64,000 nucleotides of DNA from the NCBI GenBank assembly GCA_019638795.1, contig JAHBTB010000013.1, positions 1 through 64,000 of the forward strand, in the 5' to 3' direction. The stretch comes from Fimbriimonadaceae bacterium (GTDB lineage Bacteria; Armatimonadota; Fimbriimonadia; Fimbriimonadales; Fimbriimonadaceae). The number at the start of each line of letters is the position of its first letter. Within the stretch, counting starts at the first letter, position 1. The notes beneath the pieces are model-generated. The model had not been told where the DNA came from. It searched no databases and saw only the letters and a list, made by a program, of their open reading frames with translations. This document shows, in pieces, positions 27,327 through 36,655 of this stretch. Position numbers and translations under genes: made by a program.

Positions 27327-28229
27327 CTACGAGAGGAGACCCAATTCTTGGAGCAGTCGGGGGCTCGTCCGCCAATCGGGACGGACCTTGACGTGGGTCT
27401 CCAGGTAGACCTTTTGGCCAAGGAGCTCCTCGATCTCTTTGCGGGCCTCGCTCCCGATCTCTTTGAGCATCTGGCCGCCCTTGCCGATGATGATGGCTTT
27501 TTGCCCTTCGCGTTCGACGATGATGCTGACCATGATCTCGACGCGGGTGCCGTCGTCCTCCCAAAGGTCGACCGTGACCGCCACGGCATGGGGGACCTCT
27601 TCGCGCGTCTTCAGCAAGACCTTCTCACGGACGAGTTCTCCGACGAGGTCGCGGAGCGGCTGGTCGGTGTACTCGTCCTCAGGGTACAGCGGGGGGCCCT
27701 CGGGCAAGCGATCGAGGAGCAGGCCGAGGAGAAGGTCGATGTTCTGCCGCTTCGTGAGCGAGGTCATCACCACCGACTCTTCGCCGAGTTCCCTGGTGTA
27801 GGCCCGGTAGTTCGTCTCGACTCGGTCGGGCGTCATGCGGTCCATTTTGTTCAGGGCGACGACGACGCGCCCGCGCTTTTCGCCCAGCCAGCCCTCTTGG
27901 CGGAGCATACGGAAGACGTCTTGGTCGTCCTTGCCCGGCATCCGCGAGACATCCACCATGACGAGCACGGCGTCCGGTTCGCTGACTGATTGGCGGGCCG
28001 ACTCGTTCAGCGCGTGGCCGAGCTTGTCATGCGCCTTGTGGAGGCCGGGGGTGTCGACGAGGACCATCTGGTAGTCGTCGGTGCTGACGATCCCCAAGAC
28101 CCGCTTGCGGGTCGTCTGGGGCTTGTCGCTGACGATGGACACCTTGTGGCCGACCAGTTGGTTGGTCAGGGTGCTCTTGCCGACGTTGGGCCGACCCACG
28201 ACGGCCACGATGCCTGAGCGGTGGGCCAT
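27327..28229 (-). CDS. era: GTPase Era
   Basis: A 300-residue protein with G1 GRPNVGKSTL (about 12-21), G3 DTPGLHK, G4 NKMD and a C-terminal type-II KH domain whose RNA-binding loop is IIGKGGQMLKEIG (about 253-265). Era binds the 3' end of 16S rRNA and checks 30S maturation. It starts 4 bp after the large glycosidase-like gene and precedes leuB by 48 bp. Confidence 0.97.
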   Translation of the reverse strand: MAHRSGIVAVVGRPNVGKSTLTNQLVGHKVSIVSDKPQTTRKRVLGIVSTDDYQMVLVDTPGLHKAHDKLGHALNESARQSVSEPDAVLVMVDVSRMPGKDDQDVFRMLRQEGWLGEKRGRVVVALNKMDRMTPDRVETNYRAYTRELGEESVVMTSLTKRQNIDLLLGLLLDRLPEGPPLYPEDEYTDQPLRDLVGELVREKVLLKTREEVPHAVAVTVDLWEDDGTRVEIMVSIIVEREGQKAIIIGKGGQMLKEIGSEARKEIEELLGQKVYLETHVKVRPDWRTSPRLLQELGLLS

Positions 28230-28232
28230 GGC

Positions 28233-31200
28233 CTACTCCCGCTTCCGGAAGAGGACGCTCATCTTGGCCTCTGCCGCGGCCTGTCGGTCGGCCCCCTCGG
28301 CACGTGCCGCAAAGGTCTCCTCCGTTCCGGTGCGTTCTGGGCCACCGCGGCCCCGCTTCCGGCGGCGACGGCGTCGTCCGGTGACTTTGCCCTCGGCGGT
28401 CTCCTCGTCAGTTGATTCGGAGGAACTGAGGTCAATGTCGAGGAGCGACGGTTTGATCAGCAGGTCGTCGGCCAAACTGTCGGACCACGACTCCTCGACC
28501 CACTCGTCGAGCTTCATGATCGGCACTTCGAACCGGACACGGTCCCAATGCATCGTGTTTTCGTCGCGGACGATGGGCTCCTTGATCTCGACGAGGTCTT
28601 CGACCTTCGCGTTGACGACGGCCTGGACGTCTCCGGGCGTCCCGACGACGAAGGTGTGGGTCGTGCCGTCGAGGGCCATGAACTTGAGGCCGTTGGCTTC
28701 CGGCTGCAGGTACTCGCCCGCAGCGAGGTCGTAGGCGACCCACTTGTCGGGGAGGGTGACCGTGCGTGCCCCGGTGCCCTTGCAGTGGACAGTCAGGTAC
28801 GGCGGGTCGACATGGACGACGTCGTCGCTGAAGCTCCACACATGGCATCCCGCCATCTGGCCGAGGGCCCGGAAGAGCCCCGGGGAGACGATCGGCTCGC
28901 CCAAGAAGACGCTGGTCCACTCGCCGGTGCCGTCGGCTTCGCCCTTGAACCGGCGGACCACATAGCTGGGCAGGCCGGTTTGGGTGTATTCGCCCAGAAC
29001 CATGGCGTCTTCGGGGATCGCGAAGTAGCTCGGTTCCAGTTGGCCCCCTTGGGCGATCTGGTCGGCCGGGACCGGTGCGGCGAGCGGGTCACGGAAGTTG
29101 AGGATCGTCGTGCCAGGCCGGCTGTAGAAGGGCTGGGGCCGGAGGGCGATCCCCGTCACCTCGCGGACGCGCTCCAGGCTTTCACGGCCACCCTCGAACA
29201 GACCGGCGGCATAGAGCCAGAACAGCACTTTGCCGTCGCGCTGAAGCCGGCTCTTGATCGCACTGCGCACCTCGGGGCGGACGTCCCAGGCGTTCACAAA
29301 GACGTAGAGCTTCGCGTCGGGGAACGACTCACGGTGGGCAAGGTCGCTGAGGAGGTAGAAGCCGACGGACAAGCCGCACCGAAGGACGGCCTCCCGCACG
29401 TTCTGGACGAGGATGCCGAAGGCCCTCTCGTCGACGAGGAGGGCGAGAGACCGCTCGTCGATGAACATGGCGACTTCGGGCGCGTCGGGCTTCTTGCTCA
29501 GGCGGCGGACCATGGTGTCGCGCACCGTCTTGGCCCGCTCCCAGATGCCGCGGGAGTTCAGCCACCCGTTGCCCCAACTGTCCATCCAAACGACGCCACC
29601 GCCGTGGGCCAACGCCGCGCCGGCCCCGCGCCAATGGACGCTCTCTAGGGCTTGGGGGGTCTTCATCACCGGGTTGAACCCGTCGGGCTCTTCTCGCCCG
29701 CTGATGGGGGTCTTAAAGTCTTCTTCGCTCAGGTAGAGCTTGCCGTTGAGGGCGATGCTGTCGACCGGGGCGGGGAAGGGGCAGGTCCCCCCCGGCTCGC
29801 GGTTCTTGTAGCTCGGCGGCCCCGCGATGTAGTCGATGACCGGGCTCCGCAGGATCTTGCCCAGGGACAAGTGACCGCTCGCCGGGTGGCTCCACTCAAA
29901 GGTGTAACCGTAGCTCACGCCGACGAGGAACATCCCCTTGCTGGACTTCTTGGCGGCATAGCCCAGCTGGACGATGCGTTCCGAAGTGATGTCGCTCAGG
30001 AAGAGGTGGAAGTCCACCCACCGTCGTGACCGGCGGTCCGTGCGGACAAAGGCGTCGTGCGACGCGTGGTCGCGGTAGGGAGGGACTTTGACCGAGTCGA
30101 ACTTGACCCCGCCGTCGAACCATGTGGCCCGCAATGTGGTCTCGTCGTTGCGGTAGCGGTGGCGCAACCAGTCTTGGAACTGCTTCGTCGAGGCGGTCGA
30201 TGTGTCGTACCCGTGTCCGTCGGGAAAGAACCATTCGCCCCGCTCCAAGTGGACGCCGAGAATGTGGTCCGCTTCGGGGAGGTCCGCGAGCTTTTCGACG
30301 AACGCGGCCAAGCACTCTTCGGCGACTCCCCAGAACTCGTCGTCGCACACACTGGGCTCGGCGACAGAGCCGTCTTCGCCCACGTAGCGTGCCTCGGGGA
30401 ACTTGGACTGCCAGTCCGGGGCGGCGACAAACGTCGTGCGGAACAAAAGCAGGGCCTCGGGGTCCGTCTCAATGAACTTCCTGAGCATGAACCCAGCCAT
30501 GCGGACGGCCTCGTCGACCTTGGTGGGGTCGACGTCAAGTTCGACGAGGGTGCTGAAGAGGTGGACGCCGTTCTCCGCCGCCATCTTGACCTCTTCCATG
30601 ACCGTGCCCACCCGCGACTCGTCTTGGGCGAGGGCGAAGAAGAAGAGGGGAGGCAAGACCTTGCGGTCCTTGACCAGGATCGTGTTGCCGTCCCTGACGA
30701 TGACTTGGGCCGCGGTCTCCGGTATCTGGATCGGCTCTCGGACCGGGGCCGGCGGCGGCAGGGGCGGGGCCGGGGCCTCGACAGTCGCCTCGACCGGTTC
30801 TTCGGCCTTGGCCTGCTTCGCCGCGTCTCGGCTTCTTGATTTACGGTCCTTGTGCTTCCGGGCGTCGTAGACCGGTTCTTCTAGGGGCTCGGTAGGTTCG
30901 TCTTTCGCGACCGACCCGGTGGCCCGCTTGGCGTCCTTGGCGCGCCAGGCGACGATCGACACCCGCTTTTCGTCGTCGGCAAGGAGGAAGTCGCCTTCCG
31001 ATTTGGTCCGCGGCTGCTTGGCTTTGGTCTTGGGCGTGGGCTTGGCCGGTTCTGGGGCCGGCACCGGAGCGGCGGCAGAACTGCGCGGCCGCCACCGAGG
31101 GACGAGCTGGATTTCGCCGTCGACGACGTCGTCCATGTCGGGTTCCTGGGCGGACGGCGCAGGAGTGGCCTTCTTGGTCGCCCGCTTGGGGGCCGCACTC

Positions 31201-31472
31201 TCGCCTTCCGCACTCTTGGCACGGGAGGCGCGCTTCGGTTTGGCGGCGTCAGTGGAGGGCTCGGCAGTCTTTTTGTGGGCCGTCGGCTTCACTGGCGCCC
31301 CAGCGTCGTCCGGGGTCGGCCCGGTCGCTTTCTTCGGTCTGGTCGCCTTCTTGACCGGCGCCTGCTCTTCGGCAGGGGCCGCGGCTTTCTTGGCGCGGGG
31401 CTTGGCGGTCGTTGTGGTTGTCGGGTTTTCGACTGGTTCAGAAACTGTTTTCGGGCTCGCTTTTCGGCTCAT
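28233..31472 (-). CDS. Large glycosidase-like protein flanked by charged, nucleic-acid-binding-like tails
   Basis: A 1079-residue protein. Residues 1-250 are disordered and Ala/Lys/Pro-rich, like histone H1 tails (KPRAKKAAAPAEE, VKKATRPKKATG). A folded region (about 260-960) resembles the GH-A clan beta-galactosidase-like hydrolases of soil and planctomycete genomes: a HLERGEWFFPDGHGYDT strand, WLRHRYRNDETTLRATWF, VGVSYGYTFEW, ASGHLSLGKIL and LNGKLYLSEEDFKT. The Glu in HLERGEW and in SEEDFKT are candidate catalytic residues. The final 60 residues carry a six-Arg run (RRRRRRKRGRGG) like RNase E-type RNA-binding tails. There is no signal peptide, so it is predicted cytoplasmic. It sits directly upstream of era. 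Confidence 0.7.
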   Translation of the reverse strand: MSRKASPKTVSEPVENPTTTTTAKPRAKKAAAPAEEQAPVKKATRPKKATGPTPDDAGAPVKPTAHKKTAEPSTDAAKPKRASRAKSAEGESAAPKRATKKATPAPSAQEPDMDDVVDGEIQLVPRWRPRSSAAAPVPAPEPAKPTPKTKAKQPRTKSEGDFLLADDEKRVSIVAWRAKDAKRATGSVAKDEPTEPLEEPVYDARKHKDRKSRSRDAAKQAKAEEPVEATVEAPAPPLPPPAPVREPIQIPETAAQVIVRDGNTILVKDRKVLPPLFFFALAQDESRVGTVMEEVKMAAENGVHLFSTLVELDVDPTKVDEAVRMAGFMLRKFIETDPEALLLFRTTFVAAPDWQSKFPEARYVGEDGSVAEPSVCDDEFWGVAEECLAAFVEKLADLPEADHILGVHLERGEWFFPDGHGYDTSTASTKQFQDWLRHRYRNDETTLRATWFDGGVKFDSVKVPPYRDHASHDAFVRTDRRSRRWVDFHLFLSDITSERIVQLGYAAKKSSKGMFLVGVSYGYTFEWSHPASGHLSLGKILRSPVIDYIAGPPSYKNREPGGTCPFPAPVDSIALNGKLYLSEEDFKTPISGREEPDGFNPVMKTPQALESVHWRGAGAALAHGGGVVWMDSWGNGWLNSRGIWERAKTVRDTMVRRLSKKPDAPEVAMFIDERSLALLVDERAFGILVQNVREAVLRCGLSVGFYLLSDLAHRESFPDAKLYVFVNAWDVRPEVRSAIKSRLQRDGKVLFWLYAAGLFEGGRESLERVREVTGIALRPQPFYSRPGTTILNFRDPLAAPVPADQIAQGGQLEPSYFAIPEDAMVLGEYTQTGLPSYVVRRFKGEADGTGEWTSVFLGEPIVSPGLFRALGQMAGCHVWSFSDDVVHVDPPYLTVHCKGTGARTVTLPDKWVAYDLAAGEYLQPEANGLKFMALDGTTHTFVVGTPGDVQAVVNAKVEDLVEIKEPIVRDENTMHWDRVRFEVPIMKLDEWVEESWSDSLADDLLIKPSLLDIDLSSSESTDEETAEGKVTGRRRRRRKRGRGGPERTGTEETFAARAEGADRQAAAEAKMSVLFRKRE

Positions 31473-31630
31473 GGGGTGCCACGTCGGGTTGTAAAACTGT
31501 CTAGAGGCGCCAGCGACGTGCGGAGGGAGGCGTCAAAACATGTCCTGCCCGTCCGACGGCGACGACCTGCGTGGAGTATGGCACCCAGTCAGGCGGTTAC
31601 CCTGGGGACTGTCCTGAGGAATCTTCCCAC

Positions 31631-31658
31631 TAAATTTGCGGGGGCGGCCCGCCGATCA
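31631..31658 (+). promoter_or_regulatory. Sigma28 (FliA/SigD)-like flagellar promoter
   Basis: TAAATTTG (31631-31638) and GCCGATCA (31651-31658), 12 bp apart, are close to the flagellar sigma28 consensus of TAAA-type -35 and GCCGATAA -10 (normally 11 bp apart). It lies 36 bp before the fliK start, in the correct direction, at the head of the hook cluster. Confidence 0.5.
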
Positions 31659-31694
31659 TCCCAGTGAGCGCTCCGCACCGGCGGGGCGGACAAC

Positions 31695-33443
31695 ATGGAA
31701 CCGATCCCCATCACCCTGGCATGGCCAGGCGGAGGGGTACCGGTCCAGGCGACCGGCGCGACGACGCCGGCGATGGGCGAGAAAGTCGCGGCGGGCTTTG
31801 CAAGCGAGCTCAACGACTTGGTCGCCCTCCTGGACTCGGCGGGTGAGAAGGAAGCGACGCCGGACGGGCAGAACGCCACGGCGACACAGCTGGACCTGAT
31901 CGCCGCGCTGGTGCCGCAATGCCTGCCCCTGCAACCAGTCACGTCCAGTCCGACGGCGGCCGTCACGGCACCCGTCCCCACTGTGTCGGCACCATCGGCC
32001 GCTCCTTGCCAGCCGAGCCTTGTCGCCAGGGCCCAACTGGCCGTCGTCGGTGACATTGCCCAAGTCGTCGACCCCGGGGCGTTCGCGCGGACGAGCTTCC
32101 AGATACCGGGCCCGACAGTTGAAAGTAGCCAGGCGCGCGTCCCAGGGCCAGCATCGATCCAGTCATCGACGGACCTTTCGGTGAAGCATGAAGCGGTGAA
32201 GCAGGACATCCCGGTTGCCAACGCCGCTCCCAAGGCCGTGCCTCCGGCGGGGCTTCCTCTCGATGCCATGGCCGGCACGCCCGCGACTGTCGCCTCGGCC
32301 GTGACACCGGCCCCCAACGGGCCGTTGCCCGACACTTCGGCCCCATCGGCCTCAGTCACCTTGCCTGACACCGCAGTGCCAGTCGCCGTGTCGAGAGAGG
32401 CCAATCCCGTCGCCCAACCGACGCCACGTGCCCAAGGACTCTCGACTGCCGACAAGACATCTGCCCAGGCGGAGCAGACAATATCCATTGGCGATGTGAA
32501 GGCCGACCCTCCCGCGACGGCGGCAGTTCCGAAAGTTGTCGACTCTGCCACGCCGGTGGCCCAGACCATGGCGCCGAGACCAGAACAGCCGACGAAGCAG
32601 GTGGCAGGGAGTCCGTCTTCGGTGACCGAGGGTTCGAAAACGCCGACACCCGATGTGACCTCCGCCGCCACGCGGCCACTGACTCCTCAAGCCACATTGA
32701 CCGCAATGTCCAGCGAGGTGGTGGCGGGCACGTTGACGGCCAAGAGCCCGACGACGGTCGTCGCGACGCCGACTAAGGGGCCGGTCGAAGACGGCGGCCC
32801 CACCTCGATGGAGAGTGGTGCGGAGAAGGTGAAGGTGACGGCTGGGCCAGAGTCCACGGTCAAGGTGGCTGTGTCCGGCAAAGCCGACTTTGCCAAAGAC
32901 TTGCTCGAAGACGACAAGCAGAAGCCGACGAAGAGACCGGTGTCCCCGGTCCCGGAACCGGCTCCCGCGCCCTTGGGCGTCCAGGACGTCAAGGACAAAG
33001 TCCAGGTGTTCCGGCACGTCCGAGAGGCTGTGGCCGACACCGTCCGGGACCTGGTGGACGCCCGCCGCCCCGGACAGATGGTCCTCAAGCTCCAGCCCGA
33101 CGACCTAGGAACCGTGACGGTGACGGTCAAGACGCTCGGCCCTCGGGTCGACGCAGACGTGACGGCCAGTGACCCCGGCCTGCGCCACGCCCTGGCCCAG
33201 CACCGGCACGACTTGGTCGCCGCGGTCGAACGCCGTGGCCTCCAGATGGGTGAGTTCACCGTCGGCCACGAGCAGGCCGGCTGGGACGCCTCTCAGAACG
33301 CAGGCCACCGCCAACAACAGGGCCAGCCCATGCGCAACGACTTTGAACAAGCCGCCCGGCTCGCGAGCCCGGCACACAACCCGACGGTGGCCGTCGCCGC
33401 CTATGTGGCTACGACCCCCGACAGCGTCGATTACGTGGTGTGA
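31695..33443 (+). CDS. fliK: Flagellar hook-length control protein FliK
   Basis: A 582-residue protein. Residues 1-400 are low-complexity Ala/Thr/Pro/Val-rich, as in the ruler part of FliK. The C-terminal Flg_hook domain is recognisable (RPGQMVLKLQPDDLGTVTV, TASDPGLRHALAQHRHDLV, ERRGLQMGEFTV). It is secreted as a molecular ruler and switches export from hook to filament substrates. It is followed 4 bp later by flgD. The long minus-strand open frame over its first half is a codon-bias shadow. Confidence 0.9.
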   Translation: MEPIPITLAWPGGGVPVQATGATTPAMGEKVAAGFASELNDLVALLDSAGEKEATPDGQNATATQLDLIAALVPQCLPLQPVTSSPTAAVTAPVPTVSAPSAAPCQPSLVARAQLAVVGDIAQVVDPGAFARTSFQIPGPTVESSQARVPGPASIQSSTDLSVKHEAVKQDIPVANAAPKAVPPAGLPLDAMAGTPATVASAVTPAPNGPLPDTSAPSASVTLPDTAVPVAVSREANPVAQPTPRAQGLSTADKTSAQAEQTISIGDVKADPPATAAVPKVVDSATPVAQTMAPRPEQPTKQVAGSPSSVTEGSKTPTPDVTSAATRPLTPQATLTAMSSEVVAGTLTAKSPTTVVATPTKGPVEDGGPTSMESGAEKVKVTAGPESTVKVAVSGKADFAKDLLEDDKQKPTKRPVSPVPEPAPAPLGVQDVKDKVQVFRHVREAVADTVRDLVDARRPGQMVLKLQPDDLGTVTVTVKTLGPRVDADVTASDPGLRHALAQHRHDLVAAVERRGLQMGEFTVGHEQAGWDASQNAGHRQQQGQPMRNDFEQAARLASPAHNPTVAVAAYVATTPDSVDYVV

Positions 33444-33447
33444 AACG

Positions 33448-33879
33448 ATGAGTGGAACAGTAACGAGCGTCAATGGGCAGTCTTTCGTCGACGGCACCCC
33501 CGTCGCCAAGGCCAAGTCCAAGACATTGAACATGTCGAACTTCATGAGCGTCCTCTCGGCCCAGCTGGCCAACCAAAACCCGCTGGAGCCGATGAGCGAC
33601 ACGAGCTTCTTCGCCCAGCTCGCGCAGATGGGCACCGTGCAAGGGATGGACGAGCTGAAATCGTCCATGAACGTCATGCAGGCTTCGGCACTGCTTGGCA
33701 AGACGGTGACCGCCGTCAGGCCGATGACGGACGCCGGCAACAATGACGGCAACTCCATCGTCTCTGGCACTGTCACCAACCTCAAGATCCAAGACGGTGT
33801 TTACACCATCTCGCTCAAGCAGGCGAACGGTGGCGCTGTCGACGTGAAGATGGGGAACATCCTGAACGTAGGCCAATAG
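33448..33879 (+). CDS. flgD: Flagellar hook capping protein FlgD
   Basis: A 143-residue protein from the ATG at 33448. The N-terminal FlgD signature NFMSVLSAQLANQNPLEPM with DTSFFAQLAQMGTVQGMDEL is clear, followed by a short Tudor/Fn3-like C-terminal part. Length is at the short end for the family, matching forms that keep only the N-terminal domain. It caps the growing hook during assembly. It follows fliK with 4 bp between them and precedes the next gene by 2 bp. Confidence 0.95.
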   Translation: MSGTVTSVNGQSFVDGTPVAKAKSKTLNMSNFMSVLSAQLANQNPLEPMSDTSFFAQLAQMGTVQGMDELKSSMNVMQASALLGKTVTAVRPMTDAGNNDGNSIVSGTVTNLKIQDGVYTISLKQANGGAVDVKMGNILNVGQ

Positions 33880-33881
33880 CC

Positions 33882-34256
33882 ATGAGCAACCCGGTCCAGA
33901 ACAACCAGATCAACCAGCTGCTGCAGACGCGCACGGCACCGGCGGTGACTCCCGCCAACGTGCAGCCGAAGAGCGGTGTCGAGTTCAACGCGATCCTCGA
34001 AGACCGCCTCCGGCTGAGCAACCATGCCAAGACGCGGTTGCAGAGCAGGGAACTGAACCTGGACCAAGAGAAGTGGGAGCGTGTCCTGGGCGGCGTGGAC
34101 AAGGCCGCGCAGAAAGGCGCCAAGGAGTCACTCGTCATGGTCGACGACGTGGCCTTGGTCGTCAGCGTCCGGAACCGCACCGTCATCACCGCTGTCTCCC
34201 AGCAGCAACTCAAAGACAACGTCTTCACGAACATCGACAGCGCCGTCATTGTTTGA
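33882..34256 (+). CDS. Flagellar operon protein (TIGR02530-like)
   Basis: A 124-residue protein with GVEFNAILEDRLRLSNHAKTR and QSRELNLDQEKWERVLGGVDKAAQKGAKE, typical of the small conserved protein encoded between flgD and flgE in many Firmicutes and related flagellar operons (TIGR02530). The C-terminal VVSVRNRTVITAVSQQQLK is conserved in that family. Its exact role in hook assembly is not established. Gene spacing of 2 bp to flgD supports co-translation. Confidence 0.85.
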   Translation: MSNPVQNNQINQLLQTRTAPAVTPANVQPKSGVEFNAILEDRLRLSNHAKTRLQSRELNLDQEKWERVLGGVDKAAQKGAKESLVMVDDVALVVSVRNRTVITAVSQQQLKDNVFTNIDSAVIV

Positions 34257-34402
34257 CCGAAGGCCCCGACAGAAAACGATCCCTGCGAAGCGGCGACAGA
34301 GAAAGCAAGTGGACCCCGGCACTACCGGGGAGCTTGAAAGCACGGCCAGAACGGCCGGAACCTCTGAGACCGTCGAGCGACATCCCGAGGAAAGAGAAAC
34401 AA

Positions 34403-35662
34403 ATGCTTCAAGCCATGCTCGCTGGCGTCGCCAGCATCAAAGCGCAGCAGACGCGCATGAACGTCATCGGCAACAACCTGGCGAACGTGAACACGACGGC
34501 GTATAAGGGTGCCCGTGTCACGTTCCAGGACATGCTGGCCCAGACCATCCGCGGCGCCGCGCGGCCGACCACCTCGTTGGGCGGTACAAACGCCATCCAG
34601 TTCGGTTTGGGCGTCTTGGTCGCCGGCACCGACGTCAACAACGAGCAAGGTTCGTTGAACGCCACGAACCGGCCCACCGACTTTGCCATCCAGGGCAACG
34701 GGTATTTCCCGGTGTCCAACGGCGACGCGATCAGCTACACCCGCGACGGATCGTTTAACCTCGACGCCGCCGGCGACCTTGTCCACACCGCCACCGGCGA
34801 GCGCCTGCTCGGTTGGACCGCTGACCCGGCCACCGGTCTCATCGACACCAACCAACCGATCGGCACGACGTCCTCGCTCCGCGTCCCGGTCGGCGCCCGG
34901 ACGGCCGTGCAACAGACGACCAGCGTCGACTGGACTGGCAACCTGGACAGCCGGGCGTTCCTCACCGCCGGCGGCCAGACGACCCAAAGCCTTGTCCGAG
35001 TCTACGACTCCTTGGGCCAGCAGCATGACCTCACTTTGTCGATCAGCTCTGACACAGGGACGACCAACCGCTGGAACTGGACGGTCACCGGCACCAACGG
35101 CGACACGATCTCGACGGGGACAGGATCGATGACGTTCGACCCGGCCAACGGTCAGCTTCTTACGGGAAACCCGGGCAGCATCACCGTCAACCCGCCGGCC
35201 ACGTCGGGCACTCCGTCGTTCCCGATCTCCCTGGACTTCAGCACGATCAGCCAGCTCGCCACCGAGATGCAGGTGCAGGCAAGTAACCAGAACGGTTTCG
35301 CCCCCGGATCACTGTCATCGTTCTCGGTCGGCAGCGACGGGGTCATCACCGGCCTCTACACCAACGGCCTGACGCGACCGCTCGGTCAGATCGCTCTCGC
35401 GATCTTCCCGAACCCGAACGGCCTGGAGCGTCAGGGCAACAACCTTTGGCGGAACACCGACAACTCGGGTGTCCCCGTGGTCGGCCCGCCGAGGACCGGC
35501 GGCCGGGGACAGATCAACTCGGGGTTCCTGGAGCAGTCCAACGTCGACATCTCGAACGAGTTCACTGACCTGATCGTGACCCAGCGCGGGTTCCAGGCGA
35601 ACACCAAGGTCGTCACGACGGTCGACGAGATGCTCCAAGACCTCATCAATATGAAGCGGTAA
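34403..35662 (+). CDS. flgE: Flagellar hook protein FlgE
   Basis: A 419-residue protein from the ATG at 34403, preceded by GAGGAAAG. The N-terminal rod/hook motif is SIKAQQTRMNVIGNNLANVNT, followed by TAYKGARVTFQDML. A C-terminal FlgE/F/G helix reads SNVDISNEFTDLIVTQRGFQ then TKVVTTVDEMLQDLI. The middle (about 90-340) holds the hook-domain beta-folds. It forms the curved hook joined to the rod. The 146 bp upstream contain no clear promoter, so it is probably part of the fliK transcript. Confidence 0.95.
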   Translation: MLQAMLAGVASIKAQQTRMNVIGNNLANVNTTAYKGARVTFQDMLAQTIRGAARPTTSLGGTNAIQFGLGVLVAGTDVNNEQGSLNATNRPTDFAIQGNGYFPVSNGDAISYTRDGSFNLDAAGDLVHTATGERLLGWTADPATGLIDTNQPIGTTSSLRVPVGARTAVQQTTSVDWTGNLDSRAFLTAGGQTTQSLVRVYDSLGQQHDLTLSISSDTGTTNRWNWTVTGTNGDTISTGTGSMTFDPANGQLLTGNPGSITVNPPATSGTPSFPISLDFSTISQLATEMQVQASNQNGFAPGSLSSFSVGSDGVITGLYTNGLTRPLGQIALAIFPNPNGLERQGNNLWRNTDNSGVPVVGPPRTGGRGQINSGFLEQSNVDISNEFTDLIVTQRGFQANTKVVTTVDEMLQDLINMKR

Positions 35663-35686
35663 CAGCGCCCGCTTAACATGAAGAGA

Positions 35687-35715
35687 GCCCCGTCGACTCC
35701 ATGAGCCGACGGGGC
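35687..35715. terminator. Bidirectional terminator between flgE and the PEP-CTERM gene
   Basis: GCCCCGTCG (35687-35695) and CGACGGGGC (35707-35715) form a 9-bp GC stem with an 11-nt loop, located between two converging genes. It is well placed to serve both. Confidence 0.75.
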
Positions 35716-35741
35716 AATAACACTTGGAGAGGAAGGTCAGA

Positions 35742-36464
35742 TTACTTTCGGCGGAAGCGGCGGACCGCCGCGGCGCCACCGAGGGCCAGCAGGGCCATCG
35801 AGGACGGTTCGGGGACCGGGTTGCTCTGCGCGTATCCGTTCACCGTGGTCTGGATGCTCCACGTCGCGGTCTGTCCGGCGAACAGCGAGCCGTTGATGTC
35901 GAACTCGACCAAACCGGTGTCGAGGTCTTGGACTCCGGGGCCCGGTTGGCTCCAAACCCAAGAGCCGGTCCACTGGGGAACGGAGTTCTTGTTCAGGACA
36001 AAGGCTGAGTCGATGTAGAACAGGTCGAACCCGGTGTCAGCGGTGCCGCCCGCGGTCGCTTGACCGGTGAAGTGCAGCGTGTAGTCGATCTTTGCGGCCG
36101 AATTGTTGATGACGGCAAACGACGCGTACGCCATCGACTGACCGGTGGCGTCGGCATATCCCGTCCCGCCTGCGTCAGCAAACCCGTTGGCCGAACTGCT
36201 GGCGACCAAGGTCGGGACGCTACCGGCCAAACCGGACGAGTTGACGTAACCAGCGACCGCGAGGTTGGTGCCGGGGACCACCGCGTTGCCGCCGACGTAG
36301 AGCGTGTTGCTGACCGCCAAGAAGTTGACAAGCGGGTTTCCACTAATGAGCTCGACCTTCGACGAAGCCGTGCCATAGAACGTGGCGACTGCCAACGACA
36401 TGGCCGACACAGCGGAGAGGCTCAAAGTAAGGACAGCGGCCAAGGCCGTTTTTCGTAAGTTCAT
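35742..36464 (-). CDS. PEP-CTERM sorted exported protein
   Basis: A 240-residue protein from the ATG at 36464. It has an N-terminal signal peptide (MNLRKTALAAVLTLSLSAV then SAMSLA) and a C-terminal PEP-CTERM anchor: VPEPSSMALLALGGAAAV then RRFRRK. The body is beta-rich with many Ser/Thr/Asn residues. Proteins of this class are processed by the EpsH/XrtA exosortase and often linked to exopolysaccharide in biofilm formers. The exosortase gene is not in the window. The protein's own function is unknown. Confidence 0.88.
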   Translation of the reverse strand: MNLRKTALAAVLTLSLSAVSAMSLAVATFYGTASSKVELISGNPLVNFLAVSNTLYVGGNAVVPGTNLAVAGYVNSSGLAGSVPTLVASSSANGFADAGGTGYADATGQSMAYASFAVINNSAAKIDYTLHFTGQATAGGTADTGFDLFYIDSAFVLNKNSVPQWTGSWVWSQPGPGVQDLDTGLVEFDINGSLFAGQTATWSIQTTVNGYAQSNPVPEPSSMALLALGGAAAVRRFRRK

Positions 36465-36655
36465 GTTGTCTTCCCTTTCCAGAACGAATCCAGAACATGC
36501 GTCCAGGGCCACGGCCCGGGATAAACACTGGCTATCATAACTACCAGCCTCGTGATTCCGCTAGGGAAGGGGATGAAAACAGGTAGTTGTGCGGGTATCG
36601 GTTGGGTCTGTCGGCTCGCCGGGCCGAAAACCAGGCGGGCAGGTAAAGTCTGGGA

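Noticed and set aside
31589-32671. Open frame of 360 codons on the minus strand opposite fliK
   Set aside because: It lies antisense to a recognised FliK and has no domain motif; GC-rich codon bias produces such shadows.
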